64,000 nt of DNA, from positions 62,001-126,000 of the forward strand of contig JAFZKB010000025.1 of assembly GCA_017551865.1 (NCBI GenBank), in the 5' to 3' direction. The translations under genes were made by a program, and so were the position numbers. The notes beneath the pieces are model-generated. The model ran no database searches. It saw nothing but the letters and a program-made list of their open reading frames with translations, and was not told the DNA's origin. Shown here in pieces: positions 8,808 through 17,015 of the stretch (position 1 is the stretch's first letter; each line of letters starts with the position of its first letter). The DNA comes from Clostridiales bacterium. GTDB lineage: Bacteria > Bacillota > Clostridia > Saccharofermentanales > Saccharofermentanaceae.

Positions 8808-10511
8808 ATGATTACTTTTCTCGGCAGAGGATCTGCATTTACCAATCAGCATAACAGCGCGTATTTTACGGACGGAAACGACCTGGTCCTCCTGGACTGC
8901 CCGATGAGTTCTTTTACCAGACTGAAGGAAAAGGACCTCGGAAAATACGATCACATCTATATCCTCGTGACCCACACCCACAGCGATCACACGAGCGGCA
9001 TTGCCATGCTCATCGACTACTGCTATTTCACGGTCAAGACACCAGTCACGGTAATCGCCCCGTCGGATGCCGTTTACCGGGATCTTCTTTATTCTCTGAA
9101 GAATCTCGACGGATGCAGCGACGACTGGTATGAACTCATCGAAGCCAAAGATCTCGGAAAATCCTGGCTTTCCGAAGTCATTCCCACTACACATACAGAG
9201 GAACTGTCCGGGAAGTGCTTCGGGTACTGCCTTTCTATCGAAGGAAAGACCGTCGTCTATACGGGGGATACGAGTACACTTCAGCCATTCCTGAAATGCC
9301 TGAAGAACGGATCTTTTCTATATGCGGAAACATCGGCATATAAGACGAAAGTGCATCTTTTCTGCGAGGAGATAAAAGATCAGATCAGTGAGCTGGTAAG
9401 AAACGGCGTGCATGTATATCTCATGCATCTCGACGACGAAGAATACATCAAGAAAGTAATGGAGGGGACCGGTGCGAAGCTGGCACCGCTGGATGACGAC
9501 ACTATGGACAATAACGGAAACATGCTTAACGACATCTTCAATATCACGGACAGCCTTTATAAGGACATGTGCATGAGCAGTAGCAAGGACCACGCGCTTC
9601 TTTTCTCGTATCTGACAGAACTCGGGAAAACGATCGTCAATACAGACAGAGCGAGCTTCTGGAAATGGGATAAGAGAAAGGGCGAGCTTTGGACAATGTC
9701 TGCCACCGGCGTGGATAAGATCGTGATGCCGGACAGCACAGGTCTTGTCGGAAAGTCCCTTCGGACCAAGAAGATCGTCATCACAAACGATCCGTATTCT
9801 GATCCGGATTTCAACCAGAATATCGACAAGCAGACCGGATATGTCACCAAGTCCGTCCTGGTCCTGCCGGTCGCGGATATCAACGGAAACTTCATCGGCG
9901 CGCTCCAGCTCATTAACAAAAACGATGAGAAGGGGTTCGATGAGGAAGAGGACAGCAAGAAGCTCTCGCTGGCCGCTCTGATCTGCGGTATCGCGCTCGA
10001 GTCCGAGACCTTCCTGGAGGATTCCCACCACGATAAGCTCACGGGCCTTAAGAACCGTATGGGCTTCTACTTCGATTTCAACGGAAAGTACAAGGACTAT
10101 CTCCTTCCGGATTCCGGGAAGATCATGTCCGTCTTCATCTGCGACATCGATAAATTCAAGAGAGTCAATGACACCTACGGCCATAACGCCGGTGACGATG
10201 TCCTCGTCTTTGCATCCCACCTTGTGGAATCCACCTGCGGAGAGAACGACTGTGTGTACCGCTGGGGCGGTGAGGAATTCGTCATGGTCATGCGCGACAC
10301 GGACCTGGAAGGCGCCGTGAAGAAGGCCGAGGAGATCCGTATCAAGCTCATGGAATCCGACATCGATGCCGACGGCACGACCATCCGCTGCACCATGAGC
10401 TTCGGCTGTGCTCGCTTCGATCCGCATAAGTCGATTGAAGAGAACATCAGCGCCGCGGACGAAAAACTTTATACTGCGAAGGAGACCGGCCGAAATAAGG
10501 TGTGCAGCTGA
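8808..10511 (+). CDS. Metallo-beta-lactamase-fold / GAF / GGDEF fusion (diguanylate cyclase)
   Basis: A 567-residue soluble three-domain protein. Residues 1-235 are a metallo-beta-lactamase fold with the metal motif H56-T-H-S-D-H61 and a later YTGDTS motif. About 250-400 is a GAF domain (ASFWKWDKRKGELWTMSATG ... GALQLINKNDEKGF). About 405-567 is a GGDEF domain (DKLTGLKNRMGF, FICDIDKFKRVNDTYGHNAGDDVL) with the catalytic GGEEF at 487-491. The residue expected to be Arg in the RxxD product-inhibition site is Gly (GEND), so feedback inhibition is probably absent. A strong GGAGGA lies upstream. Predicted role: c-di-GMP synthesis gated by a small ligand and possibly by an MBL substrate, in the same transcript as a cAMP-forming enzyme. 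Confidence 0.9.
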   Translation: MITFLGRGSAFTNQHNSAYFTDGNDLVLLDCPMSSFTRLKEKDLGKYDHIYILVTHTHSDHTSGIAMLIDYCYFTVKTPVTVIAPSDAVYRDLLYSLKNLDGCSDDWYELIEAKDLGKSWLSEVIPTTHTEELSGKCFGYCLSIEGKTVVYTGDTSTLQPFLKCLKNGSFLYAETSAYKTKVHLFCEEIKDQISELVRNGVHVYLMHLDDEEYIKKVMEGTGAKLAPLDDDTMDNNGNMLNDIFNITDSLYKDMCMSSSKDHALLFSYLTELGKTIVNTDRASFWKWDKRKGELWTMSATGVDKIVMPDSTGLVGKSLRTKKIVITNDPYSDPDFNQNIDKQTGYVTKSVLVLPVADINGNFIGALQLINKNDEKGFDEEEDSKKLSLAALICGIALESETFLEDSHHDKLTGLKNRMGFYFDFNGKYKDYLLPDSGKIMSVFICDIDKFKRVNDTYGHNAGDDVLVFASHLVESTCGENDCVYRWGGEEFVMVMRDTDLEGAVKKAEEIRIKLMESDIDADGTTIRCTMSFGCARFDPHKSIEENISAADEKLYTAKETGRNKVCS

Positions 10512-10612
10512 GTGGGCGGGAGCTCGGGGTGCGCTGGGGCTGTTGCTGAAGGGGCGGGAGACTTGGGTTGTTTCTGAGGGAGCGGAAGAACAGAGCTGTT
10601 GATGGTGGATTT
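10512..10612. repeat. G-rich imperfect repeats just after the GGDEF gene
   Basis: GGGCGGGAG occurs at 10514-10522 and 10554-10562, and GGGCTGTTGCTGA is echoed as GGGTTGTTTCTGA about 31 bases later. There is no convincing gene. The block starts at the stop codon, as the GC-rich block after metE does. Confidence 0.45.
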
Positions 10613-10616
10613 TGCC

Positions 10617-10911
10617 ATTTACGGCCCGGAAGGCTATTTTTTCAGATCGGGGCCGTAAGCCGATTAGGAAAACTCCGCGATTTTCATTCCCAACATCGAT
10701 TTTTCAAGTTCCGGGCCGTAAATCTGAGGTGTTTTTTGTATGCTTTTCATTCCCGAAGCAGAATATTTAATGCCGGGGCCGTAAATTCATATTTTATCGG
10801 CTGAAAACCGTCGATTTTTACGGCCCCGAGAGCAAAAAAACACGCTCGGGAATGAAGAGGAGAAAATCCTTACGGCCCCGAGGCTTCAATATCACGCCCC
10901 AGGCCGTAAAT
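10617..10911. repeat. Intergenic dyad array A (ten alternating half-sites)
   Basis: Half-sites with core TTACGGCCCCG or its complement, or the variant TTTTCATTCCCG or its complement, lie at about 10617(+), 10648(-), 10681(+ variant), 10711(-), 10744(+ variant), 10773(-), 10815(+), 10846(- variant), 10868(+) and 10899(-). Orientation alternates strictly, giving five dyads with spacers of roughly 15-25 nt. It lies between co-directional genes at 10511 and 11127. No protein-coding signal is seen. The class is not recognised; see findings. Confidence 0.7.
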
Positions 10912-11058
10912 GCCTTTCAAGTGTGATTTCTCCCAAACACTTTCGAAGCGTGATCCGCACCAGCGAGTTCGCGCCTGTTCCGCTATATCGATGCTCGACA
11001 GAGAGCCGCCCCAAGAAGATGAATCGATCTTCCTTCTCTCGTTCTTTATCCTCGCACA

Positions 11059-11067
11059 TGCTATAAT
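11059..11067 (+). promoter_or_regulatory. Extended -10 promoter
   Basis: TGCTATAAT is an extended -10 element 60 bases upstream of the isomerase-like gene; no consensus -35 is present, as is usual for extended -10 promoters. Confidence 0.6.
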
Positions 11068-11126
11068 CAAGAAAGTGAACGAATCCACAGCTAAGTCATG
11101 CGACTTACGTAAAAAGGAGCAACATA

Positions 11127-11960
11127 ATGAGACTTGGAACATCCTCGCCACTTTCGCACAGTTCCCCGGAAGAATGGGTAAGTAATCAGCTGGCGCTCGG
11201 CTGCACGACAGTCGTTTTTCCGCTTTCCTGTAATGATCCGATGGAAAAGATCCTGGCCTATAAAGAGCAGGCGGAGAAAGCGGGCATCACGATCGCTGAG
11301 GTCGGTATCTGGAAGAATGCCCAGTCCCTGGATCCCGAAGAGAAAAAGAAGAATCTGAAGTACTGTATAAAGCAGCTCCAGCTTGCCGATCTTCTCGGCG
11401 CCCGCTGCGCGGTAAATGTCGCCGGTGCTTTGGGTCTGGTATGGGAAGGCGGCTATAAGGAGAACCTTACGAAGGAAGCCTGGAAGTCGACGGTACAGAT
11501 GGTAAGGACGATCATCGACAGCGCGGATGTGAAGAATACATACTTTGCTTTGGAGCCGATGCCCTGGATGTATCCGATGAGCCCGAAGGAATATCTGCAG
11601 CTTTTAGAAGATGTGGATCGTGACCGCTTTGCCGTGCATATGGATATCATTAACATGGTCAGTTCTGCAGAGCGGTATTTCCATCCGGAAGAGTTCGTCG
11701 ATGAATGCTTCGAACTTCTCGGGAAATATATCCGAAGCTGCCATATCAAGGACATCCACAGGATCCCGAAATATACCGTGCAGCTTGAAGAATGTGCTCC
11801 GGGAGAAGGGGAATTCCCGCTTCGCTATTATGCGGAGAAGATCCATGCCTTAGATTCGGAGATGCCGGTTATCCTTGAACATCTTCACAGCGACGAAGAA
11901 TATATCCACTACATGAATTATCTGAAGGAGGAACTCCATGGCTTATACAAGATCATCTGA
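11127..11960 (+). CDS. Sugar phosphate isomerase/epimerase-like TIM-barrel protein
   Basis: A 277-residue protein of the AP-endonuclease-2/xylose-isomerase-like TIM-barrel superfamily. Candidate metal ligands are spread in the usual order: Glu in FALEPMPW, Asp and His in VHMDIINM, His in SCHIKDIH and Glu in VILEHLH. The precise reaction is not readable; sugar or inositol derivative isomerisation or epimerisation is typical. AAAAAGGAG precedes ATG 11127. The last 23 bases overlap the following alpha-hydroxyacid oxidase-like gene, so the two are translationally coupled and probably act on one pathway. Confidence 0.82.
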   Translation: MRLGTSSPLSHSSPEEWVSNQLALGCTTVVFPLSCNDPMEKILAYKEQAEKAGITIAEVGIWKNAQSLDPEEKKKNLKYCIKQLQLADLLGARCAVNVAGALGLVWEGGYKENLTKEAWKSTVQMVRTIIDSADVKNTYFALEPMPWMYPMSPKEYLQLLEDVDRDRFAVHMDIINMVSSAERYFHPEEFVDECFELLGKYIRSCHIKDIHRIPKYTVQLEECAPGEGEFPLRYYAEKIHALDSEMPVILEHLHSDEEYIHYMNYLKEELHGLYKII

Positions 11961-12834
11961 TGCGAATGAGATCACCGCGAGATATATGGATTCAATCTTG
12001 ATCGAACAGCGCCTGATCGATTCGGTAAAGGCGGACATCGAAACGGAGATCTTCGGAGAGAAGTTTTCCATGCCGGTCCTGACCCCTGCGTTTTCTCATT
12101 TAAAAGAGTTTAACGGCCGGAAGAAGACAGGCCTTGAGGAGTATTCGATCGCGGCAAAAGAGACGAACATTCTGAACTTCGTCGGCATGATGGAGAACGA
12201 GCAGTTCAGTAAGATCATCGCTACTGGCGCGAAGACCATCCGTATCGTGAAGCCATATGCAGATCATGGAAAAGTGAGGGACCAGATGCAGTTTGCGGAA
12301 GAAGCCGGCGCATTTGGTATCGGCATGGATATCGACCACATTTTCGGTGTGACCGGATATGACATCGTCATCGGCGAAGAGATGACGTATCAGACATCGG
12401 AGATGCTTCGATCCTATGTCGAATCCACAGATCTTCCTTTTGTCGTAAAGGGCGTCCTCAGCGTGGAAGATGCCATGAAGTGCGCAGACATCGGCGCAAA
12501 GGGCATCATCGTGAGCCATCACCACGGCCGTCTTCCTTATGCGATGCCGCCGCTCATGATCCTTCCGAAGATCCGTGAAGCCCTCTCCGGGAAAGACATC
12601 AAGATCTTCGTGGACTGCGGGATCGAAAGCGGTGCGGATGTCTATAAGGCGCTCGCTCTTGGTGCGGATGCGGCCGCAGTCGGAAGATCGATGCTTCCTT
12701 CGCTGGAAAAAGACGGCGTTTCGGGTGTTAATAAGTTTTTGACGGACATCGGAAATGAGCTTCGCTTCATCATGAGCGCCACCGGCTTTGAAGATGTTTC
12801 GAAGATCGATGCGTCTGCCCTGCATTTTACGTGA
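11938..12834 (+). CDS. FMN-dependent alpha-hydroxyacid dehydrogenase/oxidase family protein
   Basis: A 298-residue TIM-barrel flavoprotein of the lactate-oxidase/glycolate-oxidase family. Visible family signatures are FVVKGVLSVEDAMKCADIGAKGIIVSHHHGR (the usual SNHGGR active-site segment appears as SHHHGR) and IFVDCGIESGADVYKALALGADAAAVGR, the phosphate-binding end. It is shorter than typical members (350-380) because the N-terminal part is reduced. The change in the SNHGGR motif leaves the exact substrate uncertain; an oxidoreductase using a 2-hydroxy acid, or an isomerase with FMN, is plausible. AAGGAGGA lies inside the preceding gene, 5 bases before ATG 11938. Confidence 0.8.
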   Translation: MAYTRSSDANEITARYMDSILIEQRLIDSVKADIETEIFGEKFSMPVLTPAFSHLKEFNGRKKTGLEEYSIAAKETNILNFVGMMENEQFSKIIATGAKTIRIVKPYADHGKVRDQMQFAEEAGAFGIGMDIDHIFGVTGYDIVIGEEMTYQTSEMLRSYVESTDLPFVVKGVLSVEDAMKCADIGAKGIIVSHHHGRLPYAMPPLMILPKIREALSGKDIKIFVDCGIESGADVYKALALGADAAAVGRSMLPSLEKDGVSGVNKFLTDIGNELRFIMSATGFEDVSKIDASALHFT

Positions 12835-12888
12835 TCCCGCCTTTCTTTTTCTTCCCGAAAAGATACGTGATCCGTCGCTTTTTTCCTC

Positions 12889-12917
12889 TTGCAAGGGGAA
12901 TTTCGTTGTGTTAGAAT
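12889..12917 (+). promoter_or_regulatory. Sigma-A-type promoter of the thiamine operon
   Basis: TTGCAA (12889-12894) and TAGAAT (12912-12917) with a 17-base spacer, directly upstream of the TPP riboswitch. Confidence 0.7.
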
Positions 12918-12929
12918 TCCTGCGAAAAC

Positions 12930-13025
12930 ATAACAGAGGGGAGCTTGTGTAACAGGCTGAGAGGAAGGTTTTTACCTTCGACCCATAACCTGATTTGGAT
13001 AATGCCAACGTAGGGATGCCTGAGA
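12930..13025 (+). promoter_or_regulatory. TPP riboswitch (THI element)
   Basis: The conserved THI-box segments are present in order: AGGGGAGCTTG at the 5' side, CAGGCTGAGAGG, GACCCATAACCTGAT, then GGATAATGCCAACGTAGGGA. In Firmicutes this aptamer binds thiamine pyrophosphate and promotes termination; a strong terminator follows at 13043. It controls the thiMEDC genes downstream, so thiamine pyrophosphate should switch the operon off. Confidence 0.96.
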
Positions 13026-13042
13026 ATATAGGTATGAACGAG

Positions 13043-13070
13043 AAGCTGTCCGATGTCGGGCAGCTTTTTT
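13043..13070 (+). terminator. Terminator of the TPP riboswitch
   Basis: AAGCTGTCCG pairs with CGGGCAGCTT (one G-U pair) around ATGT, followed by a T-run, between the aptamer and thiM. Confidence 0.9.
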
Positions 13071-13147
13071 GCTTGTCTTAATCGAAATGATCTCTGTGTG
13101 TTTTAGAAAAACTTAGCCGGGTGATTTCCGGCGGAAAAGAGGTCTTC

Positions 13148-13999
13148 ATGAGTACACTTCATGGAAAAGAACGAAAAGCTTTGGGCGACTGTCTTACGGC
13201 AGTTCATGAGAAAACGCCGCTCATCCACAACATCACGAATTACGTAACTGTCAACGATGTGGCCAATGCACTTTTGGCGTGCGGCGGATCGCCGATCATG
13301 TCGGATGAACCGAAGGATGTCGAGGACATCACTTCGATCTGCGGAGGCTTAAATATCAATATCGGTACGCTGAACGAGCGTTCAATCGAAGCGATGTTCC
13401 TGGCAGGAAAAAGAGCTTCGGAACTCGGGCATGTTATCCTTCTCGATCCGGTCGGTGCCGGTGCGAGTGCGCTTCGTACGACGACAGCTCAGGATATCGT
13501 GGAACAGCTTCATCCGTCGGTCATCCGCGGAAACATCTCCGAGATCAAGACGCTGGCGAAGGGCGCAGGCACCACAAAGGGCGTAGATGCCGATGCGGCC
13601 GATACCGTAACAGAAGAAAACCTCGATGAGATGGTCTCCTTTGTAAAAGCTTTTGCAGAAAAAACGAATGCGGTGATCGCCATCACCGGCGCGATCGATC
13701 TGGTTTCCGACAGTGAAAGATGCTACGTCATCCGTAACGGCCGAAAAGAGATGAGCCGTATCACGGGGACCGGCTGCCAGCTTTCTTCTGTGGCTACTGC
13801 TTATGCGGTCGCAAATCCGGAAAACATGGTCGATGCCGTAGCTACTGCGGTCTGCCTCATGGGCCTTTCCGGAGAGATCGGCTGGTCGAAGATGCAGGAC
13901 GGCGACGGAAACTCCACCTACAGAAACCGCATCATCGATACGATCTTCAACATGGATGCAAAGACGCTGGAAGAAGGTGCGAAATATGAGATCCGATAA
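13148..13999 (+). CDS. thiM: Hydroxyethylthiazole kinase ThiM
   Basis: Phosphorylates salvaged 4-methyl-5-(2-hydroxyethyl)thiazole for thiamine synthesis. The 283-residue ribokinase-like protein carries PLIHNITNYVTVNDVANALLACGGSPIMSDEP near the N-terminus, VILLDPVGAGAS in the centre and RITGTGCQLSSV, the anion-hole motif with its catalytic Cys, near the C-terminus. ATG 13148 is chosen because AGAGG lies 5 bases upstream; the GTG at 13121 is less likely. First gene behind the TPP riboswitch; it overlaps thiE by 14 bases. Confidence 0.95.
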   Translation: MSTLHGKERKALGDCLTAVHEKTPLIHNITNYVTVNDVANALLACGGSPIMSDEPKDVEDITSICGGLNINIGTLNERSIEAMFLAGKRASELGHVILLDPVGAGASALRTTTAQDIVEQLHPSVIRGNISEIKTLAKGAGTTKGVDADAADTVTEENLDEMVSFVKAFAEKTNAVIAITGAIDLVSDSERCYVIRNGRKEMSRITGTGCQLSSVATAYAVANPENMVDAVATAVCLMGLSGEIGWSKMQDGDGNSTYRNRIIDTIFNMDAKTLEEGAKYEIR

Positions 14000-14651
14000 G
14001 ACATTTTCGGGAAAATCTCTGGAAGAAACGCTCCTTCTTTACGCTGTGACCGACCGCCGCTGGACCGGCGAGACGACACTTGCCCGGCAGGTGGAGCTTG
14101 CGATCTTGGGAGGCGCGACGTTTGTCCAGCTTCGCGAAAAGAACCTGGATGATGCCGCCTTTGAAAAAGAAGCCATCGAGATCCAGGAACTCTGCAGAAA
14201 GTATAATGTGCCTTTCGTCGTAAACGATAATGTCGATATCGCAAAAAGAATGGGCGCCGACGGGGTCCATGTCGGACAGAGCGATATGGAAGCGGGCAAT
14301 GTTAGAGCTCTTCTCGGGCCGGACAAGATCCTGGGAGTTTCCGCGCAGACTGTCGAACAGGCGGTCCTGGCCGAAAAACGCGGCGCAGATTACTTGGGTG
14401 TCGGCGCGGTATTCCCGACAGGCTCGAAAGACGATGCAGTTGAGGTTCCGCATGAGACGCTGAAGGCGATCTGCGAAGCCGTTCATATCCCGGTCATCGC
14501 GATCGGCGGGATCTCGAAGGAAAACGTACCTCAGCTGAAAGGTTCCGGGATCTGCGGCATCGCCGTGATCTCCGCGATCTTCGGGCAAAAAGATATCAGG
14601 AAAGCAACAGAAGACCTTCTTTCAAAAACGAAGGATATGGTCGAGGGATAA
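13986..14651 (+). CDS. thiE: Thiamine phosphate synthase ThiE
   Basis: Joins hydroxymethylpyrimidine pyrophosphate and thiazole phosphate into thiamine phosphate. The 221-residue TIM barrel shows ATFVQLREKNLDD, VVNDNVDIAKRMGADGVHVGQSDM (Mg/pyrophosphate loop), LGVSAQTVEQA, ADYLGVGAVFPTGSK (substrate Ser/Thr loop) and VIAIGGISKENV. ATG 13986 lies inside the end of thiM with GAAGG 8-9 bases upstream, so translation is coupled. Length and motifs are normal. Confidence 0.95.
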   Translation: MRSDKTFSGKSLEETLLLYAVTDRRWTGETTLARQVELAILGGATFVQLREKNLDDAAFEKEAIEIQELCRKYNVPFVVNDNVDIAKRMGADGVHVGQSDMEAGNVRALLGPDKILGVSAQTVEQAVLAEKRGADYLGVGAVFPTGSKDDAVEVPHETLKAICEAVHIPVIAIGGISKENVPQLKGSGICGIAVISAIFGQKDIRKATEDLLSKTKDMVEG

Positions 14652-14684
14652 ACCCGATTAGTAAAACGAAGAGAGGAGAAACAT

Positions 14685-15533
14685 ATGGGGAATGGATTAA
14701 CGATTTCCGGAAGTGACATGAAGACAGCTCTGACGATTGCGGGCAGCGACTGCTCCGGCGGCGCCGGGATCCAGGCGGACATTAAGACGATGACCATGAA
14801 CGGTGTCTATGCCATGAGTGTCATCACGGCACTTACCGCACAGAATACGAAGGGTGTTTCGGGCATCATGGAAGTGAGCCCGGACTTTCTGAAAATGCAG
14901 ATCGATGCGGTGTTTACCGACATCTTCCCAGATGCCGTGAAGATCGGCATGGTCTCTTCTCCGGCTCTGATAGAAGTCATCGCGGAGAGGCTTACGTTCT
15001 ATAAAGCGAAGAACATTGTCGTCGATCCTGTCATGGTTGCCACATCGGGTGCCAAACTCATCACGGACGATGCGATCGATGTCCTGATCAAAAAGCTGAT
15101 GCCGCTGGCCACGGTGATCACGCCGAATATCCCGGAAGGGGAGATCCTTTCGGGCATGAAGATCACTTGCCGCGAAGATATGGAAAAAGCGGCGAAGCTG
15201 ATCTCGGAAAAGATCAGTACCTCTTCCGGACAGACGGTTTCCGTGCTTCTTAAGGGCGGACACAGCATCTGCGATGCAGACGATGTTCTATATTCGGAAG
15301 GACATATTTCCTGTTATAAGGGAAAACGTATCGATAATCCGAATACACATGGAACCGGATGCACGCTTTCTTCCGCGATCGCATCGATGCTCGCGATCGG
15401 GGTGCCGCTCTTTGATGCAGTATCCGAAGCGAAGACCTATATCACGGAGGCCCTGGAGGCAGGTCTTGATCTCGGATCCGGAAGCGGCCCGCTGATGCAT
15501 AACTATCAGCTCTACGAAAAAGCGGAAGAGTGA
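14685..15533 (+). CDS. thiD: Hydroxymethylpyrimidine (phosphate) kinase ThiD
   Basis: Phosphorylates HMP and HMP-phosphate to the pyrophosphate used by ThiE. The 282-residue ribokinase-fold protein has TIAGSDCSGGAGIQADIKTM, ALTAQNTKGV, VVDPVMVATSGAKL and NPNTHGTGCTLSSAI (catalytic Cys motif). The N-terminus carries about ten residues beyond the conserved ALTIAGSD; ATG 14685 is supported by AGAGGAG, although ATG 14718 would also give a full domain. Third gene of the thi operon. Confidence 0.95.
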   Translation: MGNGLTISGSDMKTALTIAGSDCSGGAGIQADIKTMTMNGVYAMSVITALTAQNTKGVSGIMEVSPDFLKMQIDAVFTDIFPDAVKIGMVSSPALIEVIAERLTFYKAKNIVVDPVMVATSGAKLITDDAIDVLIKKLMPLATVITPNIPEGEILSGMKITCREDMEKAAKLISEKISTSSGQTVSVLLKGGHSICDADDVLYSEGHISCYKGKRIDNPNTHGTGCTLSSAIASMLAIGVPLFDAVSEAKTYITEALEAGLDLGSGSGPLMHNYQLYEKAEE

Positions 15534-15611
15534 AAAGGACGGATAAAGAAAAGGACACAAGTGCTTAAACACAAGAAATAAAACAAGTTTAGAAATGAGA
15601 GGAAAAGCAAA

Positions 15612-16916
15612 ATGAGAAACTACACGACACAGATGGATGCAGCCAGAAAAGGGATCATCACCCCGGAGATGAAGGCAGTCGCGAAGAAGGAATACAGAAC
15701 AGAAGAAGAGATCCGTCAATGGGTCGCCGACGGCCAGGTCGCGATCTGCGCCAATAAGCTTCACACCTGCATCGATCCGAATGGTGTCGGCTCCATGCTG
15801 AAAACGAAGATCAACGTCAACCTCGGTGTATCGAAGGACTGCAAGGACTACGATATCGAGATGAAGAAAGTCATGGCGGCGGTCGATATGGGGGCCGAGG
15901 CCATTATGGACTTATCCTCTCATGGAAATACCCAGCCTTTCCGAAGAAAACTCACGAGCGAGTGCCCGGCCATGATCGGTACCGTTCCGGTCTATGACTC
16001 CGTTATTCACTACCAGAGGGACCTGGTGACACTGACGGCGAAGGACTTTATCGATGTGGTAAGACTTCATGCGGAAGACGGTGTGGATTTTGTCACCCTC
16101 CACTGCGGAATCACGAGAAAGACGATCGAGCAGATCCGGAAAGTGGGAAGAAAGATGAATATCGTTTCCCGCGGCGGCTCTCTGGTCTTTGCCTGGATGT
16201 GCATGACCGGTGAAGAGAATCCTTTCTACGAGCACTTCGATGAGATCCTCGACATCTGTCGTGAGTATGACGTTACGATCTCCTTAGGTGATGCCTGCCG
16301 CCCGGGCTGCCTGGCTGACTCTTCCGATGTCTGCCAGATCGAGGAACTTGTAAGACTCGGTGAGCTTACGAAGCGCGCCTGGGACAGGGATGTCCAGGTC
16401 ATGGTCGAAGGCCCGGGTCATATGGCGATGGATGAGATCGAAGCAAACATGAAGATCCAGCAGCGCATCTGCCACGGCGCACCGTTTTATGTCCTCGGAC
16501 CGCTCGTTACCGATATCGCGCCGGGATATGATCACATCACGTCTGCCATCGGCGGCGCGATCGCAGCTAAAGCCGGTGCGGCGTTCCTGTGCTATGTCAC
16601 ACCTGCCGAGCATCTCGCGCTCCCGAATGTGGATGACGTAAAGCAGGGCATCATTGCCTCACGTATCGCGGCACACGCTGCGGACATCGCGAAGAAGATC
16701 CCGCATGCCAGAGACATCGATGACCGTATGGCCGACGCGAGAAGAAACTTCGACTGGGAGGAACAGTGGAACTGTGCTATCGACCCCAAGACCGCAAAGA
16801 GCATTCGAGACGACAGATCTCCGGAGATCGAGGAGAGCTGCTCCATGTGCGGTAAGTTCTGCGCTGTCCGCTCGATGAATAAGGCACTTGCAGGCGAATA
16901 TATTGATATCCTCTGA
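15612..16916 (+). CDS. thiC: Phosphomethylpyrimidine synthase ThiC
   Basis: A radical-SAM enzyme that converts aminoimidazole ribotide into HMP phosphate. The 434-residue form is the short type usual in Clostridia. Segments such as [57 protein letters not shown] and [16 protein letters not shown] are diagnostic. The non-canonical [4Fe-4S] motif C-x2-C-x4-C (CSMCGKFC) sits near the C-terminus. A 78-base gap separates it from thiD. With ThiM but no ThiG/ThiH here, the window shows de novo pyrimidine but salvage-type thiazole supply. Confidence 0.97.
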   Translation: MRNYTTQMDAARKGIITPEMKAVAKKEYRTEEEIRQWVADGQVAICANKLHTCIDPNGVGSMLKTKINVNLGVSKDCKDYDIEMKKVMAAVDMGAEAIMDLSSHGNTQPFRRKLTSECPAMIGTVPVYDSVIHYQRDLVTLTAKDFIDVVRLHAEDGVDFVTLHCGITRKTIEQIRKVGRKMNIVSRGGSLVFAWMCMTGEENPFYEHFDEILDICREYDVTISLGDACRPGCLADSSDVCQIEELVRLGELTKRAWDRDVQVMVEGPGHMAMDEIEANMKIQQRICHGAPFYVLGPLVTDIAPGYDHITSAIGGAIAAKAGAAFLCYVTPAEHLALPNVDDVKQGIIASRIAAHAADIAKKIPHARDIDDRMADARRNFDWEEQWNCAIDPKTAKSIRDDRSPEIEESCSMCGKFCAVRSMNKALAGEYIDIL

Positions 16917-17000
16917 TCGCGATCGGAAGCATATCCCCAAATCACGAATGATCCGATGTTCAGGAAAATAATACAGGGTATTTCATTCTTCGATTTTTCT

Positions 17001-17008
17001 GCTAGAAT
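17001..17008 (+). promoter_or_regulatory. Extended -10 promoter giving an apparently leaderless hydE mRNA
   Basis: TGCTAGAAT (extended -10, TG at 17000-17001) ends at 17008, only seven bases before the hydE ATG at 17016, so transcription should start at or within one or two bases of the start codon. No ribosome binding site fits in between. Confidence 0.5.
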
Positions 17009-17015
17009 ATAACCT

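Noticed and set aside
10512..10920. Small gene after the GGDEF fusion (frames at about 10408-10804)
   Set aside because: Frames cross the G-rich block and dyad array A, and lack start signals and recognisable products.
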